Below the pieces are notes generated by a model. The model was not told the origin of the DNA, did no database searches, and was given only the letters and a program-made list of their open reading frames with translations. A program made the translations under genes and the position numbers. Below, piece by piece: positions 15,647-24,306 of a stretch of DNA of 64,000 nt. Position 1 is the stretch's first letter. Every line of letters starts with the position of its first letter. Source of the DNA: JAISGQ01 sp045536305 (GTDB lineage: Bacteria; Bacillota; Clostridia; Oscillospirales; Acutalibacteraceae); the NCBI GenBank assembly GCA_045536305.1, contig JAZSNH010000023.1, forward strand, positions 1 through 64,000. Reading direction: 5' to 3'.

Positions 15647-17089
15647 TTGTTTAAGCTTAAGGAAAACAACATTCGCATCCGTTCTGAGCTGTTTGCCGGC
15701 ATCACCACCTTTATCACAATGGCTTATGTTCTCATCGCAACTCCTGCGATGCTTACCGATGCCATCGATCCCGGCAATGCCGCACTCAACGCTTCACTCT
15801 ACGTAGCCACCTGTATGGCTGCATTCTGCGGAACTCTTCTTATGGGTCTGCTGGCAAACCTTCCGATTGCTTCTGCTCCCGGAATGGGACTGAATGCATT
15901 TTTCGCATGTACTCTGCTTGGCAAAATGGGTTATTCCTATCCCGAGGCTCTTGCCATCACCTTCTTTGCCGCGCTGATTTTCCTCGTTGCAACCCTTCTC
16001 GGTTTAAGACGCGCCATTGAAAGTGCTATTCCAAAGAACATGCGCGTCGCTATATGCGCCGGTCTCGGATTATATGTCGTTATGCTCGGTCTGCAGCAGG
16101 CCGGTATAATTACCTCCTCCGGCACCTCTATTTCATTTATCGACATCAAGGGTCTTTTCAACAACGGCGAATATGCAGCCTTGTTCTCCGCAGGTGTTGC
16201 CTTGGTCGGTATCGCTCTTATCACTCTCATGAAACGTATGAGAATGCCCGCCGCGCTGGTTCTCGGTCTTATTCTGACCGGCGGTCTTTACTATGGTGCA
16301 GGCATCCCTCTGGGTCTTGTGGAGTGGAACGGCTTCTCCTTTGATATTGCTTCCGTTGGCTCCGATTTTGGTGCATGGCTTACCAATTCCTTTGCCAAGG
16401 GCTTTACCGAGGGCATCATGTCCCTCTTTAGCGGCATCAACTTCCTCAACACTCTGTTCACTGTCGCTATGGTAACTATATCCTTTACTTTCGTCCAGGT
16501 TTTCCAGAGTGCAGGAATCACTCTCGGACTGCGTCAGCACATGGAAGTGCTCGACGAAGAGGAAAACAGATCAGCAGACAACAACGCCGAGGCATCTGAA
16601 AATGCACCCAAGAAGGAGATAAACACCACTCGCAGAGCTCTTCTTGCCGACTCCATTTCCACCCTGTTCGCTTCCCTGATCGGCACTTCGCCTGTATCCG
16701 CCTGCACAGAATCCACCTCCGGCATTTCAATAGGCGGACGCAGCGGTCTTTCTTCCGTGATCACCGCTGTCTTCTTCCTTGCAGCAATCTTCATCGCTCC
16801 CGTTGTTGAGCTTTTCCGTCCGGCTGTTGCTGCCGCTCTGCTTATTTTCATCGGCATGTATATGCTCCGTGTTATCAAAAACATAAACATGAAGGATGTA
16901 ACAGAGGCAACTCCCGCACTTATCACCTTGGCACTCATGCCTTTCGTCGGTATCGTCGAAGCTCTCTCTCTCGGTCTGCTGATGCACCTTATCGTAAAAA
17001 TCATCTGCTTCAGATTTAAGGATATCACGGTCGCTGAGATAGTTCTTCTCGGTTTTGCCGCTGTCAGATACATATTCGTATTTGTTTGA
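15647..17089 (+). CDS. NCS2 family (AzgA-like) purine permease
   Basis: 480 aa inner-membrane protein with about 12-14 hydrophobic segments. It belongs to the AzgA/PbuG branch of nucleobase transporters that import adenine, guanine or hypoxanthine with protons. Family hallmarks are ELFAGITTFITMAYVL at residue 13, ASAPGMGLNAFFA near 75 and SPVSACTESTSGISIGGRSG near 345. A charged cytoplasmic loop (about residues 300-325) separates the halves, as is usual. The TTG at 15647 follows GGGAGG; no ATG is close by. It is a monocistronic unit bounded by terminators. Confidence 0.93.
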   Translation: MFKLKENNIRIRSELFAGITTFITMAYVLIATPAMLTDAIDPGNAALNASLYVATCMAAFCGTLLMGLLANLPIASAPGMGLNAFFACTLLGKMGYSYPEALAITFFAALIFLVATLLGLRRAIESAIPKNMRVAICAGLGLYVVMLGLQQAGIITSSGTSISFIDIKGLFNNGEYAALFSAGVALVGIALITLMKRMRMPAALVLGLILTGGLYYGAGIPLGLVEWNGFSFDIASVGSDFGAWLTNSFAKGFTEGIMSLFSGINFLNTLFTVAMVTISFTFVQVFQSAGITLGLRQHMEVLDEEENRSADNNAEASENAPKKEINTTRRALLADSISTLFASLIGTSPVSACTESTSGISIGGRSGLSSVITAVFFLAAIFIAPVVELFRPAVAAALLIFIGMYMLRVIKNINMKDVTEATPALITLALMPFVGIVEALSLGLLMHLIVKIICFRFKDITVAEIVLLGFAAVRYIFVFV

Positions 17090-17110
17090 TATCTGCCGTA
17101 TAAATAACAC

Positions 17111-17157
17111 CAATCCCCTCTGCACTGTTTTCGTGCAGAGGGGATTGATATTTTTCT
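17111..17157 (+). terminator. terminator of the purine permease gene
   Basis: A 15-bp perfect stem (17111-17125 with 17133-17147, CAATCCCCTCTGCAC arm) has a 7-nt loop and is followed by ATATTTTTCT. Confidence 0.9.
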
Positions 17158-17237
17158 ATTAAAAAAGCCTCTTCCGTATACAAGTCCTGCCTTATATATT
17201 CTCTGTTTTAATTTTTTGCAAATTTTATGTTTTTCTC

Positions 17238-17266
17238 TTGTCTATTTACAAAATGAGCGTTAAAAT
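17238..17266 (+). promoter_or_regulatory. promoter of the solute-binding lipoprotein gene
   Basis: -35 TTGTCT (17238-17243), 17-bp spacer, -10 TAAAAT (17261-17266), 37 bp before the TTG start. Confidence 0.65.
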
Positions 17267-17303
17267 TATATATGTATTGACTTCTTTTAACGGAGTGGTT
17301 GCT

Positions 17304-18923
17304 TTGAAAATTTTGCGACGTATCATTTCGATCGTTTTATGTATATTGTTATGTTCCTCTCTTTTTGTTGTTCTTACCGCCTGCAATGAGGATGACGGCA
17401 GCAATTATGCCTTCAGCTATTCTCTGACTGCAGAGCCGCGAAATCTTGATCCGCAGGTTGCTACCGACAATAATTCACTTCTTGTGATCAAAAACACCTT
17501 CGAAGGACTTATGAGGATAGGCCCGAACGGTGAACTTATCAACGGTGTTGCGGTCGGCTACAGTGCGAATGCCGACAACACCGAATATATCTTCAATCTC
17601 AGAAAAGACGCCATGTGGTCTAACGGCACACCTGTTACTGCATACGATTTTCAGTTTGCATGGCAGAGATGTGTTGACCCTGCCACCCATTCCACAACCG
17701 CCTCTTCCCTGTTCTGTATAAAAAACGCGCGCGCTATAAACGAAGGTATTCTTGAGCCTGATGCTTTGGGTGTAACTCTTATCGATGCCTATACCCTTAA
17801 AATCACGCTTGAATATTCCTATGCACAATTTCCTCTTCAGACAACCTTGCCTCAGTATATGCCCTGCAATCAGAATTTCTTTGCAGGCACCAACGGGCAC
17901 TATGCTCTTGACGATGTTTACCTAATTTCCAATGGGCCATTTACTTTTAATGAGAAAAGCTGGTCTCACGGCAACTATGTAAGACTTGTCAGAAACGAAT
18001 ATTACAGCGGAGAAAATGCTGTAGCGCCGCGTATTCTGTATCTTGGAATAAGAAAATCCTCCATAGATTATCTTGAGCTCATCACAAACGAAACGGTTGA
18101 GGCCGCCGCCATTGAATCGAAGAATGTTTCCAAGCTTGGCGGCACAAATCTCAAGATAACAACCTATACCGACAAAACATGGGGACTTGTTTTCAACACA
18201 GAAAAAACCGGTCTTACAAACGCAACTGTCCGCCGTTCCATAATCTCATGTATCGATGTGGGGGATTATGAGCTTCTTGTGCCTGATAATGTGACTGTCG
18301 CTTATGATATAATCCCTCCTGCCACCACTATCAACGGTCAGCTTTACCGCGAGATAGCAGGCTCGGGCTTTAAGCTCTCCGCAAACAAGGAGTATGCTCC
18401 CGACCTTCTTACCATAGGACTCAATCAGCTCGGCAGAAAGTCTCTGCCCTCGGTTACCATTATCTGTCCCGACGATGAAAAGACCGTTGTTATGATGCAG
18501 GAGCTGCTTTCAAACTGGCAGAGGATATTAAAGATATATTTCAATCTTGAGCCTCTCGATATTGAAACTTTGGAAAATCGCGTCGATATCGGTGATTTCC
18601 AAATAGCACTATATGCTCTCGAGCCCTCAAAGGACGGTCCTCTCAACTGCCTCAATCTGTTTAAATCCACCACCTACTATAATCCTGCCCAGCTTACCGA
18701 CACCGCATATGATCTTCTTCTTGAGCAGGCTTCCGCATCGACCACAACAGAGGCTATGCTCACTCCTCTTGTCGCCGCTGAGCGTTATCTCAACGAAAAC
18801 GCAGTCTTTTATCCGATGTATTACGAAACACGTTACTATGCCACCCTCCCCGGTGTGACAGGTATCTATTTCTCACCGTTCGACGGCACCGCAGATTTCA
18901 CCTGTGCCAAGTATAAGGAATGA
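17304..18923 (+). CDS. oligopeptide-type ABC solute-binding lipoprotein
   Basis: 539 aa, SBP family 5 (OppA-like). The signal peptide ends in a lipobox LTAC with the lipidated Cys at about residue 27. The mature part has the family motifs SLTAEPRNLDPQ, DAMWSNGTPVTAYDFQFAWQ and YDIIPP. It would be anchored outside the membrane and deliver peptides or a similar ligand to an ABC permease. The TTG at 17304 is preferred: GGAGTGG precedes it and it gives a proper signal sequence, whereas the frame from 17238 would begin at the promoter. No permease or ATPase genes adjoin it, so it is an orphan binding protein. Confidence 0.9.
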   Translation: MKILRRIISIVLCILLCSSLFVVLTACNEDDGSNYAFSYSLTAEPRNLDPQVATDNNSLLVIKNTFEGLMRIGPNGELINGVAVGYSANADNTEYIFNLRKDAMWSNGTPVTAYDFQFAWQRCVDPATHSTTASSLFCIKNARAINEGILEPDALGVTLIDAYTLKITLEYSYAQFPLQTTLPQYMPCNQNFFAGTNGHYALDDVYLISNGPFTFNEKSWSHGNYVRLVRNEYYSGENAVAPRILYLGIRKSSIDYLELITNETVEAAAIESKNVSKLGGTNLKITTYTDKTWGLVFNTEKTGLTNATVRRSIISCIDVGDYELLVPDNVTVAYDIIPPATTINGQLYREIAGSGFKLSANKEYAPDLLTIGLNQLGRKSLPSVTIICPDDEKTVVMMQELLSNWQRILKIYFNLEPLDIETLENRVDIGDFQIALYALEPSKDGPLNCLNLFKSTTYYNPAQLTDTAYDLLLEQASASTTTEAMLTPLVAAERYLNENAVFYPMYYETRYYATLPGVTGIYFSPFDGTADFTCAKYKE

Positions 18924-18927
18924 TCTT

Positions 18928-19665
18928 ATGGATACAAGCCTTTTTATAAAATCGTATAAAAAGCATTTTGAGCACTCATACGCATTCGGAGCAACTCTTG
19001 TTTTCTATCTGCTTCGTTCAAGACCCGAAAGCGCAAGGCTTATATATGTACATTCTTCCTTTACCGCAAACGAAAGCTATGAAAAGCTGTCTGAGATATG
19101 CAAGGATCTCGGTATCGGCATAACCGTATCGGATAAGCTGGTTTCGCGTCTTTCTCCAAAGGAAAACGTATATGTGATAGGTGTATTTCAAAAATTTGAT
19201 GCTCCTCTTTGTGATTCTCCTATTCATGTGCTGCTCGACAATCCCTCAAACAGCGGAAATGCAGGTACCATTATGAGGACTATGCTGGGCTTTAACGTAA
19301 AGGATCTTGCTATTATACGTCCGGGTCTTGATATTTTTGATCCCAAAACCGTGCGTTCCTCCATGGGTGCGATATTTGACCTGAGGATTCAATATTTTGA
19401 CAATTATGAGCAATACGCCGAAAAGCACCAAGGCCGCAAGCTTTACCCGTTTATGCTGGGAGAAAACTGCTATCTCGATGAAACAGAGATTGATCGAAGA
19501 TATAAAATCACTCTTGCTTTTGGCAACGAAGCAACGGGATTGCCCGAACGATACAGAGAATTGGGTTCTCCCGTTATGATACGTTCTTCTGATGCGGTGG
19601 ACAGCTTTAATCTCTCTATCGCTGCAGCCATCGGACTTTACGAATTTACAAAGGGCACATTCTGA
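18928..19665 (+). CDS. SpoU/TrmH family RNA methyltransferase
   Basis: 245 aa. The C-terminal SPOUT knot has the three TrmH motifs: LDNPSNSGNAGTIMR (about 102-116), ALAFGNEATGLPE and SFNLSIAAAIGLYE. It should 2'-O-methylate a ribose in rRNA or tRNA; which one is not evident. The N-terminal 95 residues are a substrate-binding part that resembles none I can name. The ATG at 18928 follows AAGGAA, 4 nt after the lipoprotein stop codon, so it is probably cotranscribed with it, an unexpected pairing. Confidence 0.9.
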   Translation: MDTSLFIKSYKKHFEHSYAFGATLVFYLLRSRPESARLIYVHSSFTANESYEKLSEICKDLGIGITVSDKLVSRLSPKENVYVIGVFQKFDAPLCDSPIHVLLDNPSNSGNAGTIMRTMLGFNVKDLAIIRPGLDIFDPKTVRSSMGAIFDLRIQYFDNYEQYAEKHQGRKLYPFMLGENCYLDETEIDRRYKITLAFGNEATGLPERYRELGSPVMIRSSDAVDSFNLSIAAAIGLYEFTKGTF

Positions 19666-19671
19666 TATCTT

Positions 19672-19705
19672 CTCCTGCGTAGAAATACGCAGGAGTTTTA
19701 TTTTT
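19672..19705 (+). terminator. terminator after the SpoU methyltransferase
   Basis: The 10-bp stem CTCCTGCGTA/TACGCAGGAG (19672-19681, 19686-19695) has a GAAA tetraloop and is followed by TTTTATTTTT. Confidence 0.93.
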
Positions 19706-19715
19706 CAAAAAGCAC

Positions 19716-19744
19716 TTGACTTATGTAGATGTTCTACATATAAT
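19716..19744 (+). promoter_or_regulatory. padR operon promoter
   Basis: -35 TTGACT (19716-19721), 17-bp spacer, -10 TATAAT (19739-19744). A palindrome fills most of the spacer, and a second one lies just downstream of the start-site region, as expected for autorepression by PadR. Confidence 0.88.
19723..19739. promoter_or_regulatory. probable PadR operator 1
   Basis: The inverted repeat ATGTAGA-TGT-TCTACAT lies between the -35 and -10 hexamers. It shares the half-site ATGTAG/CTACAT with operator 2, which begins 12 bp further on. Confidence 0.72.
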
Positions 19745-19751
19745 ACAGATG

Positions 19752-19776
19752 TGATATGTAGTACATCTACATATCA
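19752..19776. promoter_or_regulatory. probable PadR operator 2
   Basis: A 10-bp inverted repeat, arms TGATATGTAG (19752-19761) and CTACATATCA (19767-19776) around TACAT. PadR family operators are typically ATGT-N8-ACAT-like palindromes, so this fits. Confidence 0.75.
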
Positions 19777-19808
19777 CGCATCAACACCATATATCGGGAG
19801 GTAATAAA

Positions 19809-20150
19809 ATGAAAATCGATAAGTCTCTTCTTTCCGGAAGCTCTGCTATGCTTGTTCTGAAACTTCTTTTGGAAAAGGATATGTACGGTTATCAGATAAC
19901 CGAAGAGCTTGCAAGCCGTTCTCAAAATGTATTTGAAATGAAATCCGGTACTCTTTACCCTCTTCTTCACTCTCTTGAGCAGAAGGGTTTTATCACTGCT
20001 TATGAAATCGTTGAAGGCGGAAGGTCCAGGCGCTACTATTGCATAACCGAATCGGGAAAAACCGCTCTTTCGGAAAAACATGCCGAGTGGGACAGCTTTT
20101 CCTCTGCCGTAAACAGCATAATGGGAGGTGCTCTTATTGCAAACGCATAA
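19809..20150 (+). CDS. PadR family transcriptional regulator
   Basis: 113 aa, the short (subfamily 2) PadR type with a winged helix-turn-helix and one C-terminal dimerisation helix. Family-typical segments are LLEKDMYGYQITEELA (about 18-33), SGTLYPLLHSLEQKGFI (about 42-58) and RRYYCITESGK. It represses its own operon until released by a ligand or signal. GGGAGG precedes the ATG. It is cotranscribed and overlaps by 14 bp with the HAAS/FtsW-like gene, the partner it most likely controls. Confidence 0.94.
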   Translation: MKIDKSLLSGSSAMLVLKLLLEKDMYGYQITEELASRSQNVFEMKSGTLYPLLHSLEQKGFITAYEIVEGGRSRRYYCITESGKTALSEKHAEWDSFSSAVNSIMGGALIANA

Positions 20151-21435
20151 CACAAAAAACGAGTTTTTGAGAATTGTAGGCGATCAGATACGATGGAAGC
20201 GTGCTCGTAAGCCTTTGCTTTATGAGCTTGAATCCCACATTATGGATAAATGTGACGCTTTGACTGAGGAGGGAATGGAAAAATCTCACGCCGAGGCTGT
20301 TGCCGTTGCGGAAATGGGAGACCCTGAGACAATTGGTGCAGAGCTTAACAGAGTTCACCGTCCGCGTCCCAACCTCCTTCTGCTTTTCGGCTCTGCTGCA
20401 CTGCTGATCCTCGGCATAGCAATGCTGTGGTCTGTAGGCGGCAATTCGTATCAGTTCAGGCACATGGTCATCTACAGTGTTATCGGAATCATTTTCCTGA
20501 TTCTTGGATATTTTTTTGATTACACCTTGCTGTCACGCTTTTCGATTCCTGTTTTCTGCAGTGTATGCTCTTTTTGTTTTATTTTCGGAATGATGAATAA
20601 TTCTTTCCTTTCTACCGCCGCTCACCAGCTGTGCTATATTCTTCCCCTCGCTTTTGCCGCTTTTATTTACTCACTGAGAAATTCAAGGCATATTTTCCTT
20701 TTATCCTGCTGTGCATTGCTTTGTGTACTGCTCGCTTCTTCCCATATACGATTTTTCGGTTCCGTAATGATATACAACGCTGTAATTTGCTGCATTATTC
20801 TCATCTATCTTGCAGCAAAAGGTTTGCTTATCAAAAACAAGCTCCTTGCTATGCTACCCGCACTTGCAGTCTTACTCCTTTTTATCATTCTCTCATTCAT
20901 TTATGACGGTGTTCTCTTTATGCGCCTTGAAAATGCTTTTAACCCTGCGAAGGATCCTACGGGCTATGGCTGGGTGCCTCTGCAGATACGGGAACTGATA
21001 GATTCTTCTGCATTTATCGGCGCAGGAGCTGAGAGCTCACAAGCTGCTCTGTTTATGGGCTCTGCCGATTTTTCACTTGTCGATTACATGCTCACCGCCG
21101 CATCATACAAGCATGGGCTTATTGTCTTTGCCGTTGTTTGCTTGCTCACAGTGTTCCTTATTATTGTTGTTATTTTAGGTGTTCGTCGGCAAAGCTGTAA
21201 ATTCGGAAAGCTCATTATTTTAACTATCGGTCTTTCTTTCCTTATGCGGATTATTGCCTATATTGTCGGCAATCTCGGATTTACGCTCATCTCACTTGAT
21301 GGCTTTCCGATGTTCTCCTGCAACGGCAAGCTTCTGATTTTGGATATGTTTGTTATGGGCACAGCACTTTCCGTTTTCCGAATGGAAAGCATTGCACGTG
21401 ATACGACAGGCCAATACACACCTATTAAATCTTGA
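20137..21435 (+). CDS. HAAS-domain / FtsW-RodA-SpoVE-like membrane protein
   Basis: 432 aa. Residues 1-75 form a helical HAAS (permease prefix 1) domain: QIRWKRARKPLLYELESHI and EGMEKSHAEAVAVAEMGDPE are typical of proteins encoded next to PadR regulators. About ten membrane helices follow (about 80-420). The distal part ends like an FtsW/RodA/SpoVE protein: GNLGFTLISLDGFPMFS near 385 corresponds to the conserved Pro/Gly loop before the last helices, and GYGWVPLQIRELI near 275 to the large outer loop. SEDS proteins are peptidoglycan glycosyltransferases or their relatives. The key Asp of active SEDS enzymes could not be assigned. The TTG at 20137 follows GGGAGG. Confidence 0.75.
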   Translation: MQTHNTKNEFLRIVGDQIRWKRARKPLLYELESHIMDKCDALTEEGMEKSHAEAVAVAEMGDPETIGAELNRVHRPRPNLLLLFGSAALLILGIAMLWSVGGNSYQFRHMVIYSVIGIIFLILGYFFDYTLLSRFSIPVFCSVCSFCFIFGMMNNSFLSTAAHQLCYILPLAFAAFIYSLRNSRHIFLLSCCALLCVLLASSHIRFFGSVMIYNAVICCIILIYLAAKGLLIKNKLLAMLPALAVLLLFIILSFIYDGVLFMRLENAFNPAKDPTGYGWVPLQIRELIDSSAFIGAGAESSQAALFMGSADFSLVDYMLTAASYKHGLIVFAVVCLLTVFLIIVVILGVRRQSCKFGKLIILTIGLSFLMRIIAYIVGNLGFTLISLDGFPMFSCNGKLLILDMFVMGTALSVFRMESIARDTTGQYTPIKS

Positions 21436-21447
21436 TCAGCTCAATTT

Positions 21448-21486
21448 AATCGGCACATTGCTTTTTAACGCAGTGTGCCGATTTTC
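21448..21486 (+). terminator. terminator of the padR operon
   Basis: The stem AATCGGCACA/TGTGCCGATT (21448-21457, 21474-21483) has inner pairing of TGC/GCA and is followed by TTCG; the U-tract is short. Confidence 0.75.
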
Positions 21487-21503
21487 GCTGTATTCCCTTT
21501 TCC

Positions 21504-21532
21504 TTGACAACAAATCTGATAAATGTTATTAT
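21504..21532 (+). promoter_or_regulatory. promoter of the ROK regulator
   Basis: -35 TTGACA (21504-21509), 17-bp spacer, -10 TATTAT (21527-21532). Confidence 0.8.
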
Positions 21533-21590
21533 TTAATTTGGAATTTGTCCGTTTTTTGGATTAAATACAATGCAGGTGAGGAAAGTTATA

Positions 21591-22871
21591 ATGTTTAACC
21601 CGAACAACCATATCGAATCCCCCTATACTATTGCAGCAAAACCTTCCAATTTAAAAATCAACAACAGAAAGGCTATTCTTGGCCTGCTCAGAAAAAATGC
21701 GCTTCTTTCTGTCACAGAAATTTCAGAGTTTACAGGTCTTAGCCGTACAACGGCAATGAAGACTGTAAACTATCTTCAGTCCAAGGGCTATGTCGTTTCT
21801 GCAGGTAAGGGCGATTCAACCTTTGAAGGCGGCAAGAAACCCGAAATTTTTAAATTCAATTCCGATTACGGATATATCTATTGCATATCCATTATGGATA
21901 CCGCGATCGAGGGTGCGCTTCTTGACATGGATGCTTCGATTATTGACCGTTGTAAGATCGGTCACACCGCTGAGGCTTCGCCTGAGATAATCGTTGATAA
22001 TATAGCAGTGGCTTTTCGCCTTCTGCGCGAGAAAAATGACATACAAACCGACGAGATCATTTGTGTATCCATCGGATGTGACGGTATTATCAATTCCGAC
22101 AAGGGGGTTATCTGCAACAGCCCTCATTACCGCACATGGCCTGCAAATCTTGATATATGCAAGCTTGTTTCCGAAAAGCTCGGCAACAATTATCCTGTCC
22201 TTACCGACAACAACGTTCGCCTGATGGCTCATGCCGATCTTGACAAGCTCACCCTTGAGCAGCGCAGAGATGTTGTCGCTCTGATGGCAGGCTACGGTGT
22301 CGGCGGATGCGTTATCCACAACTGGCAGGTTCTGCGCGGCGCTAATTTTGAGCTGGGCGAATTGGGGCATCAGATAGTCAACCCATTCGATGATGAAGTA
22401 TGTCAGTGCGGCGGCAGAGGCTGCTTTGAGCAGATGATATTGGAGGATCGTGTTGTTCGTCAGGCTCATAAGTTCTTTTCCGAGAATGTGGAATTTGAAT
22501 CGTCCTCTCTTTCCGATGCATGCAAAAACAAAACTCTTTCTATTCAGATGATTTTTGACGCCGCAAACGCAGGCGATGCTTTTGCACGCAAGATCTTAGA
22601 CTGGGTTTTGATATGGTTCAGCATGGCTTTTCACAATATTCTTTTAAATCATGACCCACAGGTTATAATTATTTACGGTGTATATTCCACTGCCGGAGAA
22701 TATTTCTTTTCCATGCTTCATGAAAAGCTTAATGAAATGCATTTTGGCGGAAAAGGTTCAAATGTGGAAATTATGACCACCGAACATGACAGCGAGACCG
22801 CTTTTATTACAGGCGCCGGAAAATATGCCATTGAGCTGTTCTTTGATTCCAACGATACATACGCCGATTGA
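21591..22871 (+). CDS. ROK family transcriptional regulator
   Basis: 426 aa. An N-terminal MarR-like helix-turn-helix (about 30-85, LLSVTEISEFTGLSRTTAMK) is joined to a ROK sugar-kinase-like domain. The ROK zinc site is present (CQCGGRGCFE, about residue 280, with upstream His in GELGHQIV). It should sense a sugar or sugar phosphate and control nearby sugar genes; the MFS transporter and GH2 enzyme follow directly. AGGTGAGG lies 8 nt before the ATG at 21591, while an ATG seven codons upstream lacks a site. It has its own terminator, so it is a separate transcription unit. Confidence 0.92.
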   Translation: MFNPNNHIESPYTIAAKPSNLKINNRKAILGLLRKNALLSVTEISEFTGLSRTTAMKTVNYLQSKGYVVSAGKGDSTFEGGKKPEIFKFNSDYGYIYCISIMDTAIEGALLDMDASIIDRCKIGHTAEASPEIIVDNIAVAFRLLREKNDIQTDEIICVSIGCDGIINSDKGVICNSPHYRTWPANLDICKLVSEKLGNNYPVLTDNNVRLMAHADLDKLTLEQRRDVVALMAGYGVGGCVIHNWQVLRGANFELGELGHQIVNPFDDEVCQCGGRGCFEQMILEDRVVRQAHKFFSENVEFESSSLSDACKNKTLSIQMIFDAANAGDAFARKILDWVLIWFSMAFHNILLNHDPQVIIIYGVYSTAGEYFFSMLHEKLNEMHFGGKGSNVEIMTTEHDSETAFITGAGKYAIELFFDSNDTYAD

Positions 22872-22887
22872 TTGATTTTTTAACCAG

Positions 22888-22930
22888 AACACCGTGAAAG
22901 CTTCGTGTTTTTTGCGGTGTTTTTTGTTTT
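22888..22930 (+). terminator. terminator of the ROK gene
   Basis: Arms AACACCG (22888-22894) and CGGTGTT (22915-22921) enclose a small inner GAAAGCTTC palindrome and are followed by TTTTTGTTTT. Confidence 0.75.
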
Positions 22931-22945
22931 AGGCTTTTGTCGATA

Positions 22946-22974
22946 TTGAAAAAAAACTTCATGTATGATAAACT
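22946..22974 (+). promoter_or_regulatory. promoter of the MFS-GH2 operon
   Basis: -35 TTGAAA (22946-22951), 17-bp spacer, -10 TAAACT (22969-22974), 42 bp before the MFS start codon. No clear ROK operator palindrome was seen. Confidence 0.6.
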
Positions 22975-23016
22975 TTATACAGTGTATTTTCACAACACGA
23001 GAAAGGCAGAGTCATT

Positions 23017-24306
23017 ATGAAAAAGCTATCCGCCCGACTTTGGGCTTCCTTTATCCTTATCGGACTTGTAGGACAGTTCGCATGGACTATCGAGAATATG
23101 TATTTCAATGTTTATCTTTATAACACTATTTCCACCGACCCCGGTTATATTGCCGCGATGGTTGCCGCAAGCGCGATCAGCGCCACTCTTACAACTCTGC
23201 TTATGGGCGCGCTGACCGATAAGCTGGGCAAAAGAAAGATCTTTATCTCTCTCGGTTATATTCTCTGGGGTATTTCAACCGCCTCCTTCGGCTTTATTAC
23301 AGTTGACAATATCGCCCACCTTTTCCCTGCCGCTTCTGCTGTCTCGCTTGCCGCAGGACTGGTGGTCGCCATGGACTGCATTATGACCTTCTTCGGCTCC
23401 ACCGCAAATGATGCGGCGTTCAATGCTTTTGTAACAGATAACACCAATTGTGAAAACAGAGGCAAGGTCGAATCTGTTCTCGCAATCCTTCCGCTTATTT
23501 CAATGCTCGTTATTTTCGGTTTATTCGATTCCATGACCCAGCGCGGAGAATGGCAGAATTTTTTCCTTATATTCGGTATCGCTGTCACCGTCACAGGTCT
23601 TGTGTCCCTCCTGCTTGTCAAGGATGCTGATATAAAACCCTCCGGCGATGCTTATTTCAAAAAGCTTATCCACGGCTTTAAGCCCTCTGTAATAAAAGCA
23701 AATCCATTGCTTTATATCGCACTTGCCGCAATGCTGATATTCTCTGTGGCCGTTCAGATCTTCTTCCCATATCTTATTATTTACATCCAGAATTACCTTA
23801 ATTTTGATAATTATGCCATAATACTCGGTGTTGTGCTCCTTGTCGCTTCGATTGTCTCCGTTGTTTTCGGAAGCGTTATCGATAAGGTCGGCAAGCTTAA
23901 ATTTATTGTTCCTGCCTGCATTGTAATGTTTGCAGGACTTATTGCCATGTTTTTTGTTCGCTCCTTTGTGCCGGTCATAATCGCGGGTATTGTCATGATG
24001 AGCGGATACATGCTTGTTACCGCCGCAGTCAATGCTACCGTCCGCGATTACACTCCTACCGATTCCGTCGGACATTTTCAGGGCGTGAGGATGATATTCT
24101 CTGTTCTGCTTCCCATGGTCATCGGTCCGTATATCGGCGCAGCCGTTATCAGAAACAGCAGCGAAACCTATATGGAGCTCGGTCAGGTCAAAAACGTTCC
24201 CACTCCGTATATCTTCCTCACAGCAGCCGCTGCTCTTATTCCGATCATCATTCCCGTTATTATTCTTAAGATCAAAAGCAGAACAAAAGCTGAGGTGATA
24301 TCTTGA
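23017..24306 (+). CDS. MFS transporter, probable sugar importer
   Basis: 429 aa with about 12 hydrophobic helices. The loop motif GALTDKLGKRK (about residues 68-78) between helices 2 and 3 is the MFS signature, and a weaker repeat, GSVIDKVGKLK, occurs in the second half. The N-terminal pattern resembles the sugar-cation symporter-like MFS proteins common beside glycosidases. Located between the ROK regulator and the GH2 gene, its substrate is probably an oligosaccharide or glycoside cleaved by that enzyme (inference). The stop codon overlaps the GH2 ATG by one base. Confidence 0.88.
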   Translation: MKKLSARLWASFILIGLVGQFAWTIENMYFNVYLYNTISTDPGYIAAMVAASAISATLTTLLMGALTDKLGKRKIFISLGYILWGISTASFGFITVDNIAHLFPAASAVSLAAGLVVAMDCIMTFFGSTANDAAFNAFVTDNTNCENRGKVESVLAILPLISMLVIFGLFDSMTQRGEWQNFFLIFGIAVTVTGLVSLLLVKDADIKPSGDAYFKKLIHGFKPSVIKANPLLYIALAAMLIFSVAVQIFFPYLIIYIQNYLNFDNYAIILGVVLLVASIVSVVFGSVIDKVGKLKFIVPACIVMFAGLIAMFFVRSFVPVIIAGIVMMSGYMLVTAAVNATVRDYTPTDSVGHFQGVRMIFSVLLPMVIGPYIGAAVIRNSSETYMELGQVKNVPTPYIFLTAAAALIPIIIPVIILKIKSRTKAEVIS

